NCBI GenBank assembly: GCA_039519185.1
Contig: CM076846.1
Location: 182,265,068 to 182,329,067 of the forward strand
DNA length: 64,000 nucleotides
Direction: 5' to 3'
Source: Astragalus membranaceus
Lineage: Eukaryota; Streptophyta; Magnoliopsida; Fabales; Fabaceae
The notes under the pieces were generated by a model. It searched no databases. It was not told the origin of the DNA and saw only the letters and a list, made by a program, of their open reading frames with translations. Shown here piece after piece: positions 1 through 11,831 of the stretch (position 1 is the first letter of the stretch; each line of letters begins with the position of its first letter). The translations under genes and the position numbers were made by a program.

Positions 1-60
1 TTTATTTTTTTAGACCGAAAATATTAGCACCTAAATAAAAGGAACACACATTTTTTTTTG

Positions 61-282
61 TTTTTGGTTTATTTTAAATCCGTAAATAGTAACCATTTTT
101 AAAAAAAACAACATATTTTTTTTAGCACTTTTTTAGTCCGAAAATTAGTAACCATTTTTTTAAAAAAACAACATATTTTTTTTAGCACTTTTTTAGTCCG
201 AAAATTAGTAACCATTTTTGTTAAAAAAACAACATATTTTTTTTAGCATTTTTTTAGTCCGAAAATTACAATAATTTATTTA
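61..282. repeat. 60-bp AT-rich tandem repeat, about 3.5 copies
   Basis: The block containing TTTTTTAGTCCGAAAATTAG followed by a run of A and ACAACATATTTTT recurs at 60-bp spacing (near 121, 181 and 241), with small length changes in the A/T runs. It lies inside the nested LTR. Confidence 0.75.
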
Positions 283-779
283 AAAAAGGCACAACCAATA
301 TTTATAAAAACATCAACTAATATTTATAAAAAAAACAGCAACTAATATAAAAACATGACAACAACAAAATAAAAACAGTAACTAAAAAAACGAAAAAAAA
401 ACATGAACAACAATAATTAAAATACAATGGCAATGATTATATGAACAAAATCATAATAACTAAAAATTACAAAAAAAGCAACAATACTACAAATTATTAC
501 ATTTTTGTACCTTGAACAAATCCAAGCTTTCTTCTTCGGATCTCTTCAATACACCAAAATTTTAAACTAAAAAAAAACTAAGAAGGAAGAAAAGAAGGGG
601 AAGAAAATTTTTCTAAGAGAAACCCTAATTTTTTTTAGATTCTCCCTTTTTTTTCTAAGGGCCAAATCCGTCCCCCCTCCTCTAAGTGGGGAACCCTATT
701 TATACAAGAGAAAAAAAACAAGCTTCTTCCATCTTCTGCTCCACTTCAATCACTCTTGGATAGTGATGATGATCTTTTT

Positions 780-1240
780 TTGATATGATGGAGGTTTGGG
801 GGGAGTTGTTGAAGGGGGAAATAAAAGAAGACATGTGAGATGAGGGGAGATGATGGTCGAAGGTATGGGTATGGAGAAGAGAGTGCCATGTGTGAAGTGT
901 GTGATAGGGAGAGGAATGGATGAGTGTGTGAAGAGAGAAGAAAGAAAAAAAAAATGAGTGTGTGAGAGGAGGGGAAGAAGTCGTAGGTATGGGGAGAGAG
1001 AGGAGGGAAGGGTTGAGTGTGGTGTTGTTTTAGGGTTGAGTGTGAGAGAGAGTGAGTTGAGTGATGTGTGAGGGAGAGAGAGAGAAGAGGGGGGCGTAGG
1101 AAAGAGGGGGGGAGCCGTTGGGAGAGGAGAGAGGGAAGGGTGGAGTGTATGGGGAAAGGAGATATGGGGAAGTGGGGTTGTGTGTGGAAGTGGGATTGAG
1201 AGTTTCAAGGAGGGAATCAAGGAGAGTGGGGGCGGATTTC
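780..1240. repeat. Low-complexity GA/GT-rich purine tract
   Basis: The plus strand is a long GAGAG/GTGTG-rich purine tract with almost no C. Open frames on the minus strand here give Pro/Ser/Leu/Thr-rich peptides that simply reflect composition. No gene is supported. Confidence 0.7.
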
Positions 1241-1703
1241 TAGGGATGAATGTGGATGATTTTTAAGGCTAGGGGGGAGAGTGAATGTAGACACATTTTA
1301 GGGTTAAAGGGGGGGTATGCGAATTAGGGTTTAGTTGGAGTGGGTTGGATGGAGTTGGGTGTTGGGTTATGGGTTGGATATGGGTTAGGGTTAGGATATG
1401 GGTTGGGTTTGGTGGAGGAGTTGGATTGGGCTTGGTGGAGGAGTGGGCTAGGCGAATTGGGCTAGCTATTTTGCTGGGTTGGGCTTCCATGACAGCACCT
1501 TATTATTAATAGACCCCCCCCACTTCCTTCTTGGCTTATTTTTATTTCTTCACTTCTAATTATTATTTTTTTTTCAAAAATTAAAACTTGTAGCAAACTA
1601 AAAATAAAATAAAACATGGCATGAAAAGGAGAATATTATTTTTCTCAAAAAATAAATAAAATTTCTTTTTTTTTTTTGGATAGGACAAAATTAGGGTATT
1701 ACA

Positions 1704-3958
1704 CCATCATTTCACATCACTGAGACACAACACCCACACACACAGCTCTAATAGCACACCGTCACTTTATTCATTCACAGGCAACAACGAGGGTATGTGA
1801 CATGTATGCAATGCGACCCAACTCCTAGACGTATGCATGTGGATCCATCAACACCAAAAACTTGCCTTGAGGGCACTCACCAAGATAGGCCGAAGCCTCT
1901 GCTCACCAAAATAGGCCGAAGCCTCTGCTCACCAAAATATGCACATGATAATGTGACGCCATGACCATGCACCATACACACCAACACATGTAAACACACC
2001 CCATAATTAACATACTCAACAATTAAACCTTGTGGGCACATCACTAACAAGACCGAAGTCTTCTGCTCGCCAATAATTCATAATAAGGTCGAAACCTTCT
2101 GCTCACCCAAAATATCATATTAACTCTCCAATTATATCTCCGCTCACCAGTAATATTATATTAACTCACCAATACTTATTCAGCTCACCAATCATATTAT
2201 AACAACTCACAAATATTTATTCAGCTCACCAATCATATTATGAGGACTACGCCGCACCGTAAAGACTAAAAATACACCAAGGGCCAAAACTTCACCATAA
2301 GGACCAAACAGCACCAAAACTAGGCAATAATATCCTAGACACCGACTAAGGCAGGATTGAGTCACAGGCTTAGACGCGCACCTAGACGCACCTAGACATC
2401 ACCGGGACAACTCACAAACGACGCGGGATAAAATGAAATCGCTCTAGCCAAAACGTTCACAATAAAAAGTTGCTCGGTCAATACAAAATTTGGCTAGGGA
2501 AAAAGTGCTCAGAAAATCGAGTTTTCCACAAAAAACCATTTTTTAACAGTCTTGACAGCAACACTGCACAGTGGCAGCAACACTGTCACTGTGCAACACA
2601 CACATAAACCAAAACTTGTGCACATCTCCCAAATGGTGAGTGCTACAGAAAATCCGCTCGAGCCAAAACGTTCACAATAAAAAGTTGCTCGGTCAATACA
2701 AAATTTGGCTAGGGAAAAATTGGTTAGAAAATCGAGTTTTTGACGAAAAACACATTTGTCACTGTTCTGCCAGCAACACTGCAGCAGAACAGCAACACAG
2801 CAAGCAACACACAGCAACTGTGCAGATTTTTCCTGCAGCAGTGCGCCTACTTCGGCGAATTAATTAAAATAGTAAACGATAACGGATTTCAACAAAAGAC
2901 CACTCATTGGAAAGCTCTTTGAGTGTAGTTTCAGCCTGTGATTTTCATTTTTCAAAATAAGTATCCAACTGGTACAGTTTTTCAAATTACTACAGAGAGG
3001 TACCAATTCGGACAGAATTTTGTGACCCGACTTTGGAGACTTATAACTTGAGCTACACAACTCCGATTTAAACGAAACCAGTGCCAAAACGACCGGCGTT
3101 AAGTCTACTTTCTAACGCAATCAGCCACCAATTTTTTGAGCCGACCAAACAGTGCCAGTTTACGAAAACACGAAACAGTGTTCAGAAAATACACAACACG
3201 ACACATCAATTTTTGACCCCGAAACTTGTCACACTCCCAATTCGGGTTTAAGGCCACGTCATGCCACGCGAATACCAACATAAACTCCAAAATATAAGGC
3301 GTCCCGATTTCATCAAACCCCAACATACATAATAATCATCACATATTATAAATTCACACCACAATTAATTTCAGCAACATAACGATTCAATTTAACAATC
3401 ACCCATAATACCAACCCATAAATTATTAATCAAATAGGTTATTAGAGATGAAGGAGAGCCCCCTAACCTCATAATTGAAGAACACCTATCTCTTGGTGAG
3501 CAAGCTACCATCAAAATTCAGCAACTAAGATCCTCCTCTCCCTCCTTGGTGCATGCGAAATCTTCCTCTCTCTCTCCTCTAGGGTTTTTGCGCCCTTCTT
3601 CTTTCTTCTCTCTCTTAGGGTGTCACGCCTCTCCTCTCTCCAAGCCGTCCCACTCTCTCTATTTTTTTCTAAAGTGTTGGAATGAATCACCAAACCCTAA
3701 GATTGGCATCATATAGGCGCCTAGCTTAATGGACATGGGCTTCCACTTAATGACCTAATCATGGGCTTCTCCTAATCCACTTCAACTCGCCACCACCATC
3801 TAAACCCAACCCTAGGTCCAATTACCCAAATAAATAATTCTATTTATTTAACACTCAAAACCCTAAATAATTATTCCTATCATTTTATTTTATTTTTCTC
3901 AAACACAAACCCTAGATAATTAATTAAATAAATTAACTAATTATTTTGGGCTGTTACA
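1704..3958 (-). repeat. LTR copy 1 of the array (truncated by nested insertion)
   Basis: It corresponds to 4766-7020 of copy 2 and appears identical to it over this length as far as I could read. The minus-strand 3' end of the LTR (about 495 bp) is missing because of the insertion at 1703/1704. The LTR contains an internal direct repeat of about 75 bp (near 2449 and 2659) and a series of CTCACCAA-type motifs at 1870-2240. Confidence 0.85.
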
Positions 3959-3975
3959 ACTCTCCCCCACTTAAA
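3959..3975 (-). other. Polypurine tract next to LTR copy 1
   Basis: On the minus strand the tract AAGTGGGGGAGAGT lies immediately before the LTR start TGTAACAGCCC at 3958. The same tract is at 7021-7037 for the second unit. Confidence 0.8.
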
Positions 3976-4254
3976 AGAATTTCGCCCTCGAAATTTACCC
4001 GCTAAAACTAACACTCTCCCACTAACAATCACACACAGTTCACACAGCAGGGAAGGTCAAAAACAAACCAGACAACAGCACATAGGGATACACAAAACAC
4101 ATAACACTAGTAGGGATGTCTCCCCCACTAGATCACTTACCATTGGCAACTTTTGATGTACCTGCAACGCAAACATTGGTTAGCACTAAAAAGACAACAG
4201 TTGGTCGCTAACCGACACAACGACTCGATGACTTGGCCGGACGGACCAACCATT

Positions 4255-4266
4255 GCTCTGATACCA
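4255..4266 (-). other. Primer binding site, tRNA-iMet type
   Basis: On the minus strand TGGTATCAGAGC starts four bases after the LTR end at 4271. It matches the canonical plant initiator-methionine tRNA primer site and fixes the element's orientation. Confidence 0.85.
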
Positions 4267-4270
4267 CTAA

Positions 4271-7020
4271 TGTAACACCCCCTTTACTAATAACTATTAT
4301 TTAGTTAATTTAAAAAAATCAGAGTTCGCAAAAACCGTTTTAATGCAACCACGAGAGGGTGCCACATTTAAACACCAACGTATTATATCTCTGAAAATAA
4401 TATATAAGGTCATGGGGTGCGTAATACATAGCACCACAGTCAATATAAAATTTAAAAAAACATCGCGGCGGAATAATCACCAAAATTCACCATATCGAAT
4501 TACATCCCGAAAATAGAGTTCAACATCAATTAAAATAAACCAGTAAGCTAAAAACGCCCCACCCCGGTGCTACGTATCAGAGCTGACTCGACCCACTGGA
4601 GAGAAGGTACTAGATCACCTTCACCCGCTATCACCTGCACGTTGCCGACATGAGAAGCAACATAAAAGCAGTAGGGTGAGTCTCATTTCATAAGTAATAA
4701 CATATAAGATCAACAATATATAGATCAGGCAACGAATAGCACCACTTCGCATTAATAATAGCACACCATCATTTCACATCACTGAGACACAACACCCACA
4801 CACACAGCTCTAATAGCACACCGTCACTTTATTCATTCACAGGCAACAACGAGGGTATGTGACATGTATGCAATGCGACCCAACTCCTAGACGTATGCAT
4901 GTGGATCCATCAACACCAAAAACTTGCCTTGAGGGCACTCACCAAGATAGGCCGAAGCCTCTGCTCACCAAAATAGGCCGAAGCCTCTGCTCACCAAAAT
5001 ATGCACATGATAATGTGACGCCATGACCATGCACCATACACACCAACACATGTAAACACACCCCATAATTAACATACTCAACAATTAAACCTTGTGGGCA
5101 CATCACTAACAAGACCGAAGTCTTCTGCTCGCCAATAATTCATAATAAGGTCGAAACCTTCTGCTCACCCAAAATATCATATTAACTCTCCAATTATATC
5201 TCCGCTCACCAGTAATATTATATTAACTCACCAATACTTATTCAGCTCACCAATCATATTATAACAACTCACAAATATTTATTCAGCTCACCAATCATAT
5301 TATGAGGACTACGCCGCACCGTAAAGACTAAAAATACACCAAGGGCCAAAACTTCACCATAAGGACCAAACAGCACCAAAACTAGGCAATAATATCCTAG
5401 ACACCGACTAAGGCAGGATTGAGTCACAGGCTTAGACGCGCACCTAGACGCACCTAGACATCACCGGGACAACTCACAAACGACGCGGGATAAAATGAAA
5501 TCGCTCTAGCCAAAACGTTCACAATAAAAAGTTGCTCGGTCAATACAAAATTTGGCTAGGGAAAAAGTGCTCAGAAAATCGAGTTTTCCACAAAAAACCA
5601 TTTTTTAACAGTCTTGACAGCAACACTGCACAGTGGCAGCAACACTGTCACTGTGCAACACACACATAAACCAAAACTTGTGCACATCTCCCAAATGGTG
5701 AGTGCTACAGAAAATCCGCTCGAGCCAAAACGTTCACAATAAAAAGTTGCTCGGTCAATACAAAATTTGGCTAGGGAAAAATTGGTTAGAAAATCGAGTT
5801 TTTGACGAAAAACACATTTGTCACTGTTCTGCCAGCAACACTGCAGCAGAACAGCAACACAGCAAGCAACACACAGCAACTGTGCAGATTTTTCCTGCAG
5901 CAGTGCGCCTACTTCGGCGAATTAATTAAAATAGTAAACGATAACGGATTTCAACAAAAGACCACTCATTGGAAAGCTCTTTGAGTGTAGTTTCAGCCTG
6001 TGATTTTCATTTTTCAAAATAAGTATCCAACTGGTACAGTTTTTCAAATTACTACAGAGAGGTACCAATTCGGACAGAATTTTGTGACCCGACTTTGGAG
6101 ACTTATAACTTGAGCTACACAACTCCGATTTAAACGAAACCAGTGCCAAAACGACCGGCGTTAAGTCTACTTTCTAACGCAATCAGCCACCAATTTTTTG
6201 AGCCGACCAAACAGTGCCAGTTTACGAAAACACGAAACAGTGTTCAGAAAATACACAACACGACACATCAATTTTTGACCCCGAAACTTGTCACACTCCC
6301 AATTCGGGTTTAAGGCCACGTCATGCCACGCGAATACCAACATAAACTCCAAAATATAAGGCGTCCCGATTTCATCAAACCCCAACATACATAATAATCA
6401 TCACATATTATAAATTCACACCACAATTAATTTCAGCAACATAACGATTCAATTTAACAATCACCCATAATACCAACCCATAAATTATTAATCAAATAGG
6501 TTATTAGAGATGAAGGAGAGCCCCCTAACCTCATAATTGAAGAACACCTATCTCTTGGTGAGCAAGCTACCATCAAAATTCAGCAACTAAGATCCTCCTC
6601 TCCCTCCTTGGTGCATGCGAAATCTTCCTCTCTCTCTCCTCTAGGGTTTTTGCGCCCTTCTTCTTTCTTCTCTCTCTTAGGGTGTCACGCCTCTCCTCTC
6701 TCCAAGCCGTCCCACTCTCTCTATTTTTTTCTAAAGTGTTGGAATGAATCACCAAACCCTAAGATTGGCATCATATAGGCGCCTAGCTTAATGGACATGG
6801 GCTTCCACTTAATGACCTAATCATGGGCTTCTCCTAATCCACTTCAACTCGCCACCACCATCTAAACCCAACCCTAGGTCCAATTACCCAAATAAATAAT
6901 TCTATTTATTTAACACTCAAAACCCTAAATAATTATTCCTATCATTTTATTTTATTTTTCTCAAACACAAACCCTAGATAATTAATTAAATAAATTAACT
7001 AATTATTTTGGGCTGTTACA
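4271..7020 (-). repeat. LTR copy 2 of the array (complete, 2750 bp)
   Basis: It begins (plus strand) TGTAACACCCCC at 4271 and ends GGGCTGTTACA at 7020. It is complete and flanked by a primer binding site on one side and a polypurine tract on the other. Confidence 0.85.
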
Positions 7021-7332
7021 ACTCTCCCCCACTTAAAAGAATTTCGCCCTCGAAATTTACCCGCTAAAACTAACACTCTCCCACTAACAATCACACACAG
7101 TTCACACAGCAGGGAAGGTCAAAAACAAACCAGACAACAGCACATAGGGATACACAAAACACATAACACTAGTAGGGATGTCTCCCCCACTAGATCACTT
7201 ACCATTGGCAACTTTTGATGTACCTGCAACGCAAACATTGGTTAGCACTAAAAAGACAACAGTTGGTCGCTAACCGACACAACGACTCGATGACTTGGCC
7301 GGACGGACCAACCATTGCTCTGATACCACTAA
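7021..7332 (-). repeat. Internal region 2 of the array (312 bp, non-coding)
   Basis: Same content as 3959-4270, with the polypurine tract at 7021-7037 and the primer binding site at 7317-7328 on the minus strand. It has no coding capacity. Confidence 0.85.
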
Positions 7333-10082
7333 TGTAACACCCCCTTTACTAATAACTATTATTTAGTTAATTTAAAAAAATCAGAGTTCGCAAAAACCGT
7401 TTTAATGCAACCACGAGAGGGTGCCACATTTAAACACCAACGTATTATATCTCTGAAAATAATATATAAGGTCATGGGGTGCGTAATACATAGCACCACA
7501 GTCAATATAAAATTTAAAAAAACATCGCGGCGGAATAATCACCAAAATTCACCATATCGAATTACATCCCGAAAATAGAGTTCAACATCAATTAAAATAA
7601 ACCAGTAAGCTAAAAACGCCCCACCCCGGTGCTACGTATCAGAGCTGACTCGACCCACTGGAGAGAAGGTACTAGATCACCTTCACCCGCTATCACCTGC
7701 ACGTTGCCGACATGAGAAGCAACATAAAAGCAGTAGGGTGAGTCTCATTTCATAAGTAATAACATATAAGATCAACAATATATAGATCAGGCAACGAATA
7801 GCACCACTTCGCATTAATAATAGCACACCATCATTTCACATCACTGAGACACAACACCCACACACACAGCTCTAATAGCACACCGTCACTTTATTCATTC
7901 ACAGGCAACAACGAGGGTATGTGACATGTATGCAATGCGACCCAACTCCTAGACGTATGCATGTGGATCCATCAACACCAAAAACTTGCCTTGAGGGCAC
8001 TCACCAAGATAGGCCGAAGCCTCTGCTCACCAAAATAGGCCGAAGCCTCTGCTCACCAAAATATGCACATGATAATGTGACGCCATGACCATGCACCATA
8101 CACACCAACACATGTAAACACACCCCATAATTAACATACTCAACAATTAAACCTTGTGGGCACATCACTAACAAGACCGAAGTCTTCTGCTCGCCAATAA
8201 TTCATAATAAGGTCGAAACCTTCTGCTCACCCAAAATATCATATTAACTCTCCAATTATATCTCCGCTCACCAGTAATATTATATTAACTCACCAATACT
8301 TATTCAGCTCACCAATCATATTATAACAACTCACAAATATTTATTCAGCTCACCAATCATATTATGAGGACTACGCCGCACCGTAAAGACTAAAAATACA
8401 CCAAGGGCCAAAACTTCACCATAAGGACCAAACAGCACCAAAACTAGGCAATAATATCCTAGACACCGACTAAGGCAGGATTGAGTCACAGGCTTAGACG
8501 CGCACCTAGACGCACCTAGACATCACCGGGACAACTCACAAACGACGCGGGATAAAATGAAATCGCTCTAGCCAAAACGTTCACAATAAAAAGTTGCTCG
8601 GTCAATACAAAATTTGGCTAGGGAAAAAGTGCTCAGAAAATCGAGTTTTCCACAAAAAACCATTTTTTAACAGTCTTGACAGCAACACTGCACAGTGGCA
8701 GCAACACTGTCACTGTGCAACACACACATAAACCAAAACTTGTGCACATCTCCCAAATGGTGAGTGCTACAGAAAATCCGCTCGAGCCAAAACGTTCACA
8801 ATAAAAAGTTGCTCGGTCAATACAAAATTTGGCTAGGGAAAAATTGGTTAGAAAATCGAGTTTTTGACGAAAAACACATTTGTCACTGTTCTGCCAGCAA
8901 CACTGCAGCAGAACTGCAACACAGCAAGCAACACACAGCAACTGTGCAGATTTTTCCTGCAGCAGTGCGCCTACTTCGGCGAATTAATTAAAATAGTAAA
9001 CGATAACGGATTTCAACAAAAGACCACTCATTGGAAAGCTCTTTGAGTGTAGTTTCAGCCTGTGATTTTCATTTTTCAAAATAAGTATCCAACTGGTACA
9101 GTTTTTCAAATTACTACAGAGAGGTACCAATTCGGACAGAATTTTGTGACCCGACTTTGGAAACTTATAACTTGAGCTACACAACTCCGATTTAAACGAA
9201 ACTAGTGCCAAAACGACCGGCGTTAAGTCTACTTTCTAACGCAATCAGCCACCAATTTTTTGAGCCGACCAAACAGTGCCAGTTTACGAAAACACGAAAC
9301 AGTGTTCAGAAAATACACAACACGACACATCAATTTTTGACCCCGAAACTTGTCACACTCCCAATTCGGGTTTAAGGCCACGTCATGCCACGCGAATACC
9401 AACATAAACTCCAAAATATAAGGCGTCCCGATTTCATCAAACCCCAACATACATAATAATCATCACATATTATAAATTCACACCACAATTAATTTCAGCA
9501 ACATAACGATTCAATTTAACAATCACCCATAATACCAACCCCTAAATTATTAATCAAATAGGTTATTAGAGATGAAGGAGAGCCCCCTAACCTCATAATT
9601 GAAGAACACCTATCTCTTGGTGAGCAAGCTACCATCAAAATTCAGCAACTAAGATCCTCCTCTCCCTCCTTGGTGCATGCGAAATCTTCCTCTCTCTCTC
9701 CTCTAGGGTTTTTGCGCCCTTCTTCTTTCTTCTCTCTCTTAGGGTGTCACGCCTCTCCTCTCTCCAAGCCGTCCCACTCTCTCTATTTTTTTCTAAAGTG
9801 TTGGAATGAATCACCAAACCCTAAGATTGGCATCATATAGGCGCCTAGCTTAATGGACATGGGCTTCCACTTAATGACCTAATCATGGGCTTCTCCTAAT
9901 CCACTTCAACTCGCCACCACCATCTAAACCCAACCCTAGGTCCAATTACCCAAATAAATAATTCTATTTATTGAACACTCAAAACCCTAAATAATTATTC
10001 CTATCATTTTATTTTATTTTTCTCAAACACAAACCCTAGATAATTAATTAAATAAATTAACTAATTATTTTGGGCTGTTACA
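7333..10082 (-). repeat. LTR copy 3 of the array (complete, 2750 bp)
   Basis: It carries the few differences seen between copies, for example at 8915 (T instead of A), 9162 (A for G), 9203 (T for C), 9541 (C for A) and 9973 (G for T). It ends GGGCTGTTACA at 10082, followed by CAGAG of the host LTR. Confidence 0.85.
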
Positions 10083-11831
10083 CAGAGCAAAGAGAGAAGG
10101 AGAAAATTTGTTGGCATTTAGTGTGAGGGAGGGGGAGATCCGCCGCGGCAAGAGAGAGAGGGTAAAAAATTAGGTTTTTGACATTTTGGGGAAAGGGGGG
10201 GCGCCGTGTGAGGGAAGGGAAGGATTAGGGTTTCCCATTTTGATGTTTTGCTTTTATACTAGGGGTGTAAGGGCATTTTTGTCCTTTCACATTTTTTTAT
10301 TTTTCAGATTATTGTTCGCACCCCCTTGTTTACCTCGTACGCCCCCTTCTGAAGCCCATGGTTTTTTTTGAAGCGCAGCCCAGCTCACCAAAAACGAGCT
10401 GGGCTCACTATTTGCACTCCCATTTTAATAATACAGCCCTCCTTTTATTTGCACCCCCCATTTTACTATTTCACCCCCTGTTTTTCTTTTCAAATTTTAT
10501 TTCTTTCCCTTAGATAAACGTTTTTTTACAAAACCTGTTTTCCCAAATAATAAATCTTTCTTTTCCCTAAACGAACTTATTTTTTCTCAAACCTTTTTTA
10601 AATGATGGATAAATATTTCCCCGAACGAAAATCAATCCAATTGCAAATTCCTTTCATCACGACGTTCTCTTCAATTAAAACCAACGAAGACACTTTTCAA
10701 AAACAAATCTTTTCAAACGTCGAAATCAAAACTAATCATCATTAATGATCACTCGCGCCGTTGCCGTTTGATTGTGGGTGATGATTTCATTCCTGTGAGA
10801 GCTAGTAGTGTGGCCACTCTAAACCGTTGTTGTTTGGTCCTCACAAACGCTCTCCTTCAATCGCGAAAACCTTTTCAATGCTCAAAATAAAAATCGATTA
10901 TCATTAATCATCACTCGCGCCGTTGCCGTTTGGTCGTTAATGATAATTCATTTTCATAAGAGTAGTAGTGTGACCACTCTAAACCGTTGTTGTTTGGTCA
11001 CTACGAACGCTCAACCCCTTTGCGAAGAACTCCAAAAAGATTAAAAAAACAAAAACCGTTTTCCAAACAAAGAAGAACTACGTAGCTTTGAATTCTCCAT
11101 CGCACCCGGAGATACGTAGGAGCAGGGCCACGCCCCTGTCAAGCGCGAAAATAAACAATTTCTAAAATTAAAGAATATACAAACAGATCTCCTTCATTTC
11201 AAAAGCAAAAATCTTATTTTCAAAGTAGGGGATTAAGTCGGTCGTACGGCCGGGTTAATCATTGTTTTAAGATAAGTGAACTGTGGTCCCTCAGAGCCCC
11301 AGCGCTCCTTCAGCCCTCAGTGGCCCTTCAGAGCCCCAGTGCTCCTTCGGACCCCCAGTGGTCCTCCAACACAGATCACACAGTCCTAAAACCCCTACAT
11401 TAAAAAACACCAACCCACAAACATTTTCTACACCCAAGAACTACGTAGCTTTGAATTCTCCATCGCACCAGGAGATACGTAGGAGCGAGAGGCCAATTCT
11501 CGTCAAGCGCCAAAAATAAAAATTTTCATTAAGTCTTCTCACTCCCTTCTCAATAAAGAGGCAAAATAAAAGCATTTTCAAATCAACACTTCAAACCACA
11601 CATTTAATTAAAGGTTCCCTTTCAGTAGAAAAGAGGTACGGGGTGCTAATACCTTCCCCATGCCTAACCGACCCCCGAACCCATATCTCTAGTTTTCGAA
11701 AGACCATCCGCCTTGTCTAAAAGACATTTTTTCAATGTTTTGGTCTTAAAATTAAAATATTGGTGGCGGCTCCATACCTTTTCCACGTTGTCAAACGAAA
11801 AGTCCCAAACCGGATTTTTTGGGGTGCAACA
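10083..11831 (+). mobile_element. Ogre/Tat-type LTR fragment, the target of the tandem array
   Basis: It shares landmarks with the LTR at 63342-64000 (opposite orientation) and, more distantly, the LTRs at 34093 and 42370. These are the CTACGTAGCTTTGAATTCTCC block, the CGTACGGCCGG block, the GGTGCTAATACCTTCCCCATGC block, and the GGGGTGCAACA end at 11831. The fragment contains its own direct repeats: a block with ACTCGCGCCGTTGCCGTTTG near 10750 and 10913, and the CTACGTAG block near 11078 and 11440. The left part is missing because the tandem array begins at 10082. Orientation is inferred by analogy with the primer binding site of the 34-47 kb element. Confidence 0.6.

Larger units (their letters stand above)
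1..1703 (-). mobile_element. Partial LTR of a retrotransposon nested in the tandem-LTR array
   Basis: The right edge, read on the minus strand, starts TGTAATACCCTAATTTTGTC, a typical plant Ty3/gypsy LTR start. It abruptly interrupts the 3062-bp repeat: 1704 corresponds to 4766 of the next copy. A minus-strand TATA-like box (TATAAATAGG, near 696-704) supports the orientation. The stretch is AT-rich on the left and GA/GT-rich at 780-1460, with no credible protein. The left end lies outside the window, so neither a target-site duplication nor a complete LTR can be confirmed. The expected duplication would be the bases at 1704-1708 (CCATC). Gypsy assignment is inference from the terminus only. 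Confidence 0.6.
3959..4270 (-). repeat. Internal region 1 of the array (312 bp, non-coding)
   Basis: On the minus strand it runs from the primer binding site (4266-4255) to the polypurine tract (about 3975-3959). No gag, protease, integrase or RT is present, so the element must rely on enzymes supplied in trans. Confidence 0.85.
1704..10082 (-). mobile_element. Tandem array LTR-internal-LTR-internal-LTR of a non-autonomous LTR retrotransposon
   Basis: A 3062-bp unit repeats head to tail. Boundaries are clear on the minus strand: each LTR starts TGTAACAGCCC and ends GGGGGTGTTACA. The LTR end is followed after 4 nt by a tRNA-iMet-type primer binding site (TGGTATCAGAGC), and the LTR start is preceded by a purine tract (AAGTGGGGGAGAGT). 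Each LTR is 2750 bp and each internal region only 312 bp, with no gag or pol. Three LTRs and two internal regions are present; the first LTR is cut at 1704 by the nested element. Unequal recombination between LTRs is the usual route to such arrays (inference). The right flank begins CAGAG; the matching left flank is outside the window. Short ORFs inside repeat identically in each copy and are not considered genes. Confidence 0.85.

Noticed and set aside
750..1220. 156-aa Ser/Pro/Leu-rich frame.
   Set aside because: It is a by-product of the GA/GT-rich purine tract; no domain or splice context.
1370..1410. TTAGGG-like repeats suggesting interstitial telomere sequence.
   Set aside because: Only a few irregular GGTTAGGG/GGTTGGG units, not the plant TTTAGGG repeat; explained by local G/T-rich composition.
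2509..2817. Open frames of 60-102 aa repeated identically at 2509, 5571 and 8633 and on the other strand.
   Set aside because: They recur only because the 3062-bp LTR unit recurs, have no motif and overlap on both strands. They are chance frames in LTR DNA.
1704..10082. Satellite DNA or rDNA intergenic spacer as the explanation of the 3-kb tandem repeat.
   Set aside because: Primer binding sites, purine tracts and TG...CA LTR ends in each unit show a retrotransposon array; no rRNA sequence is present.
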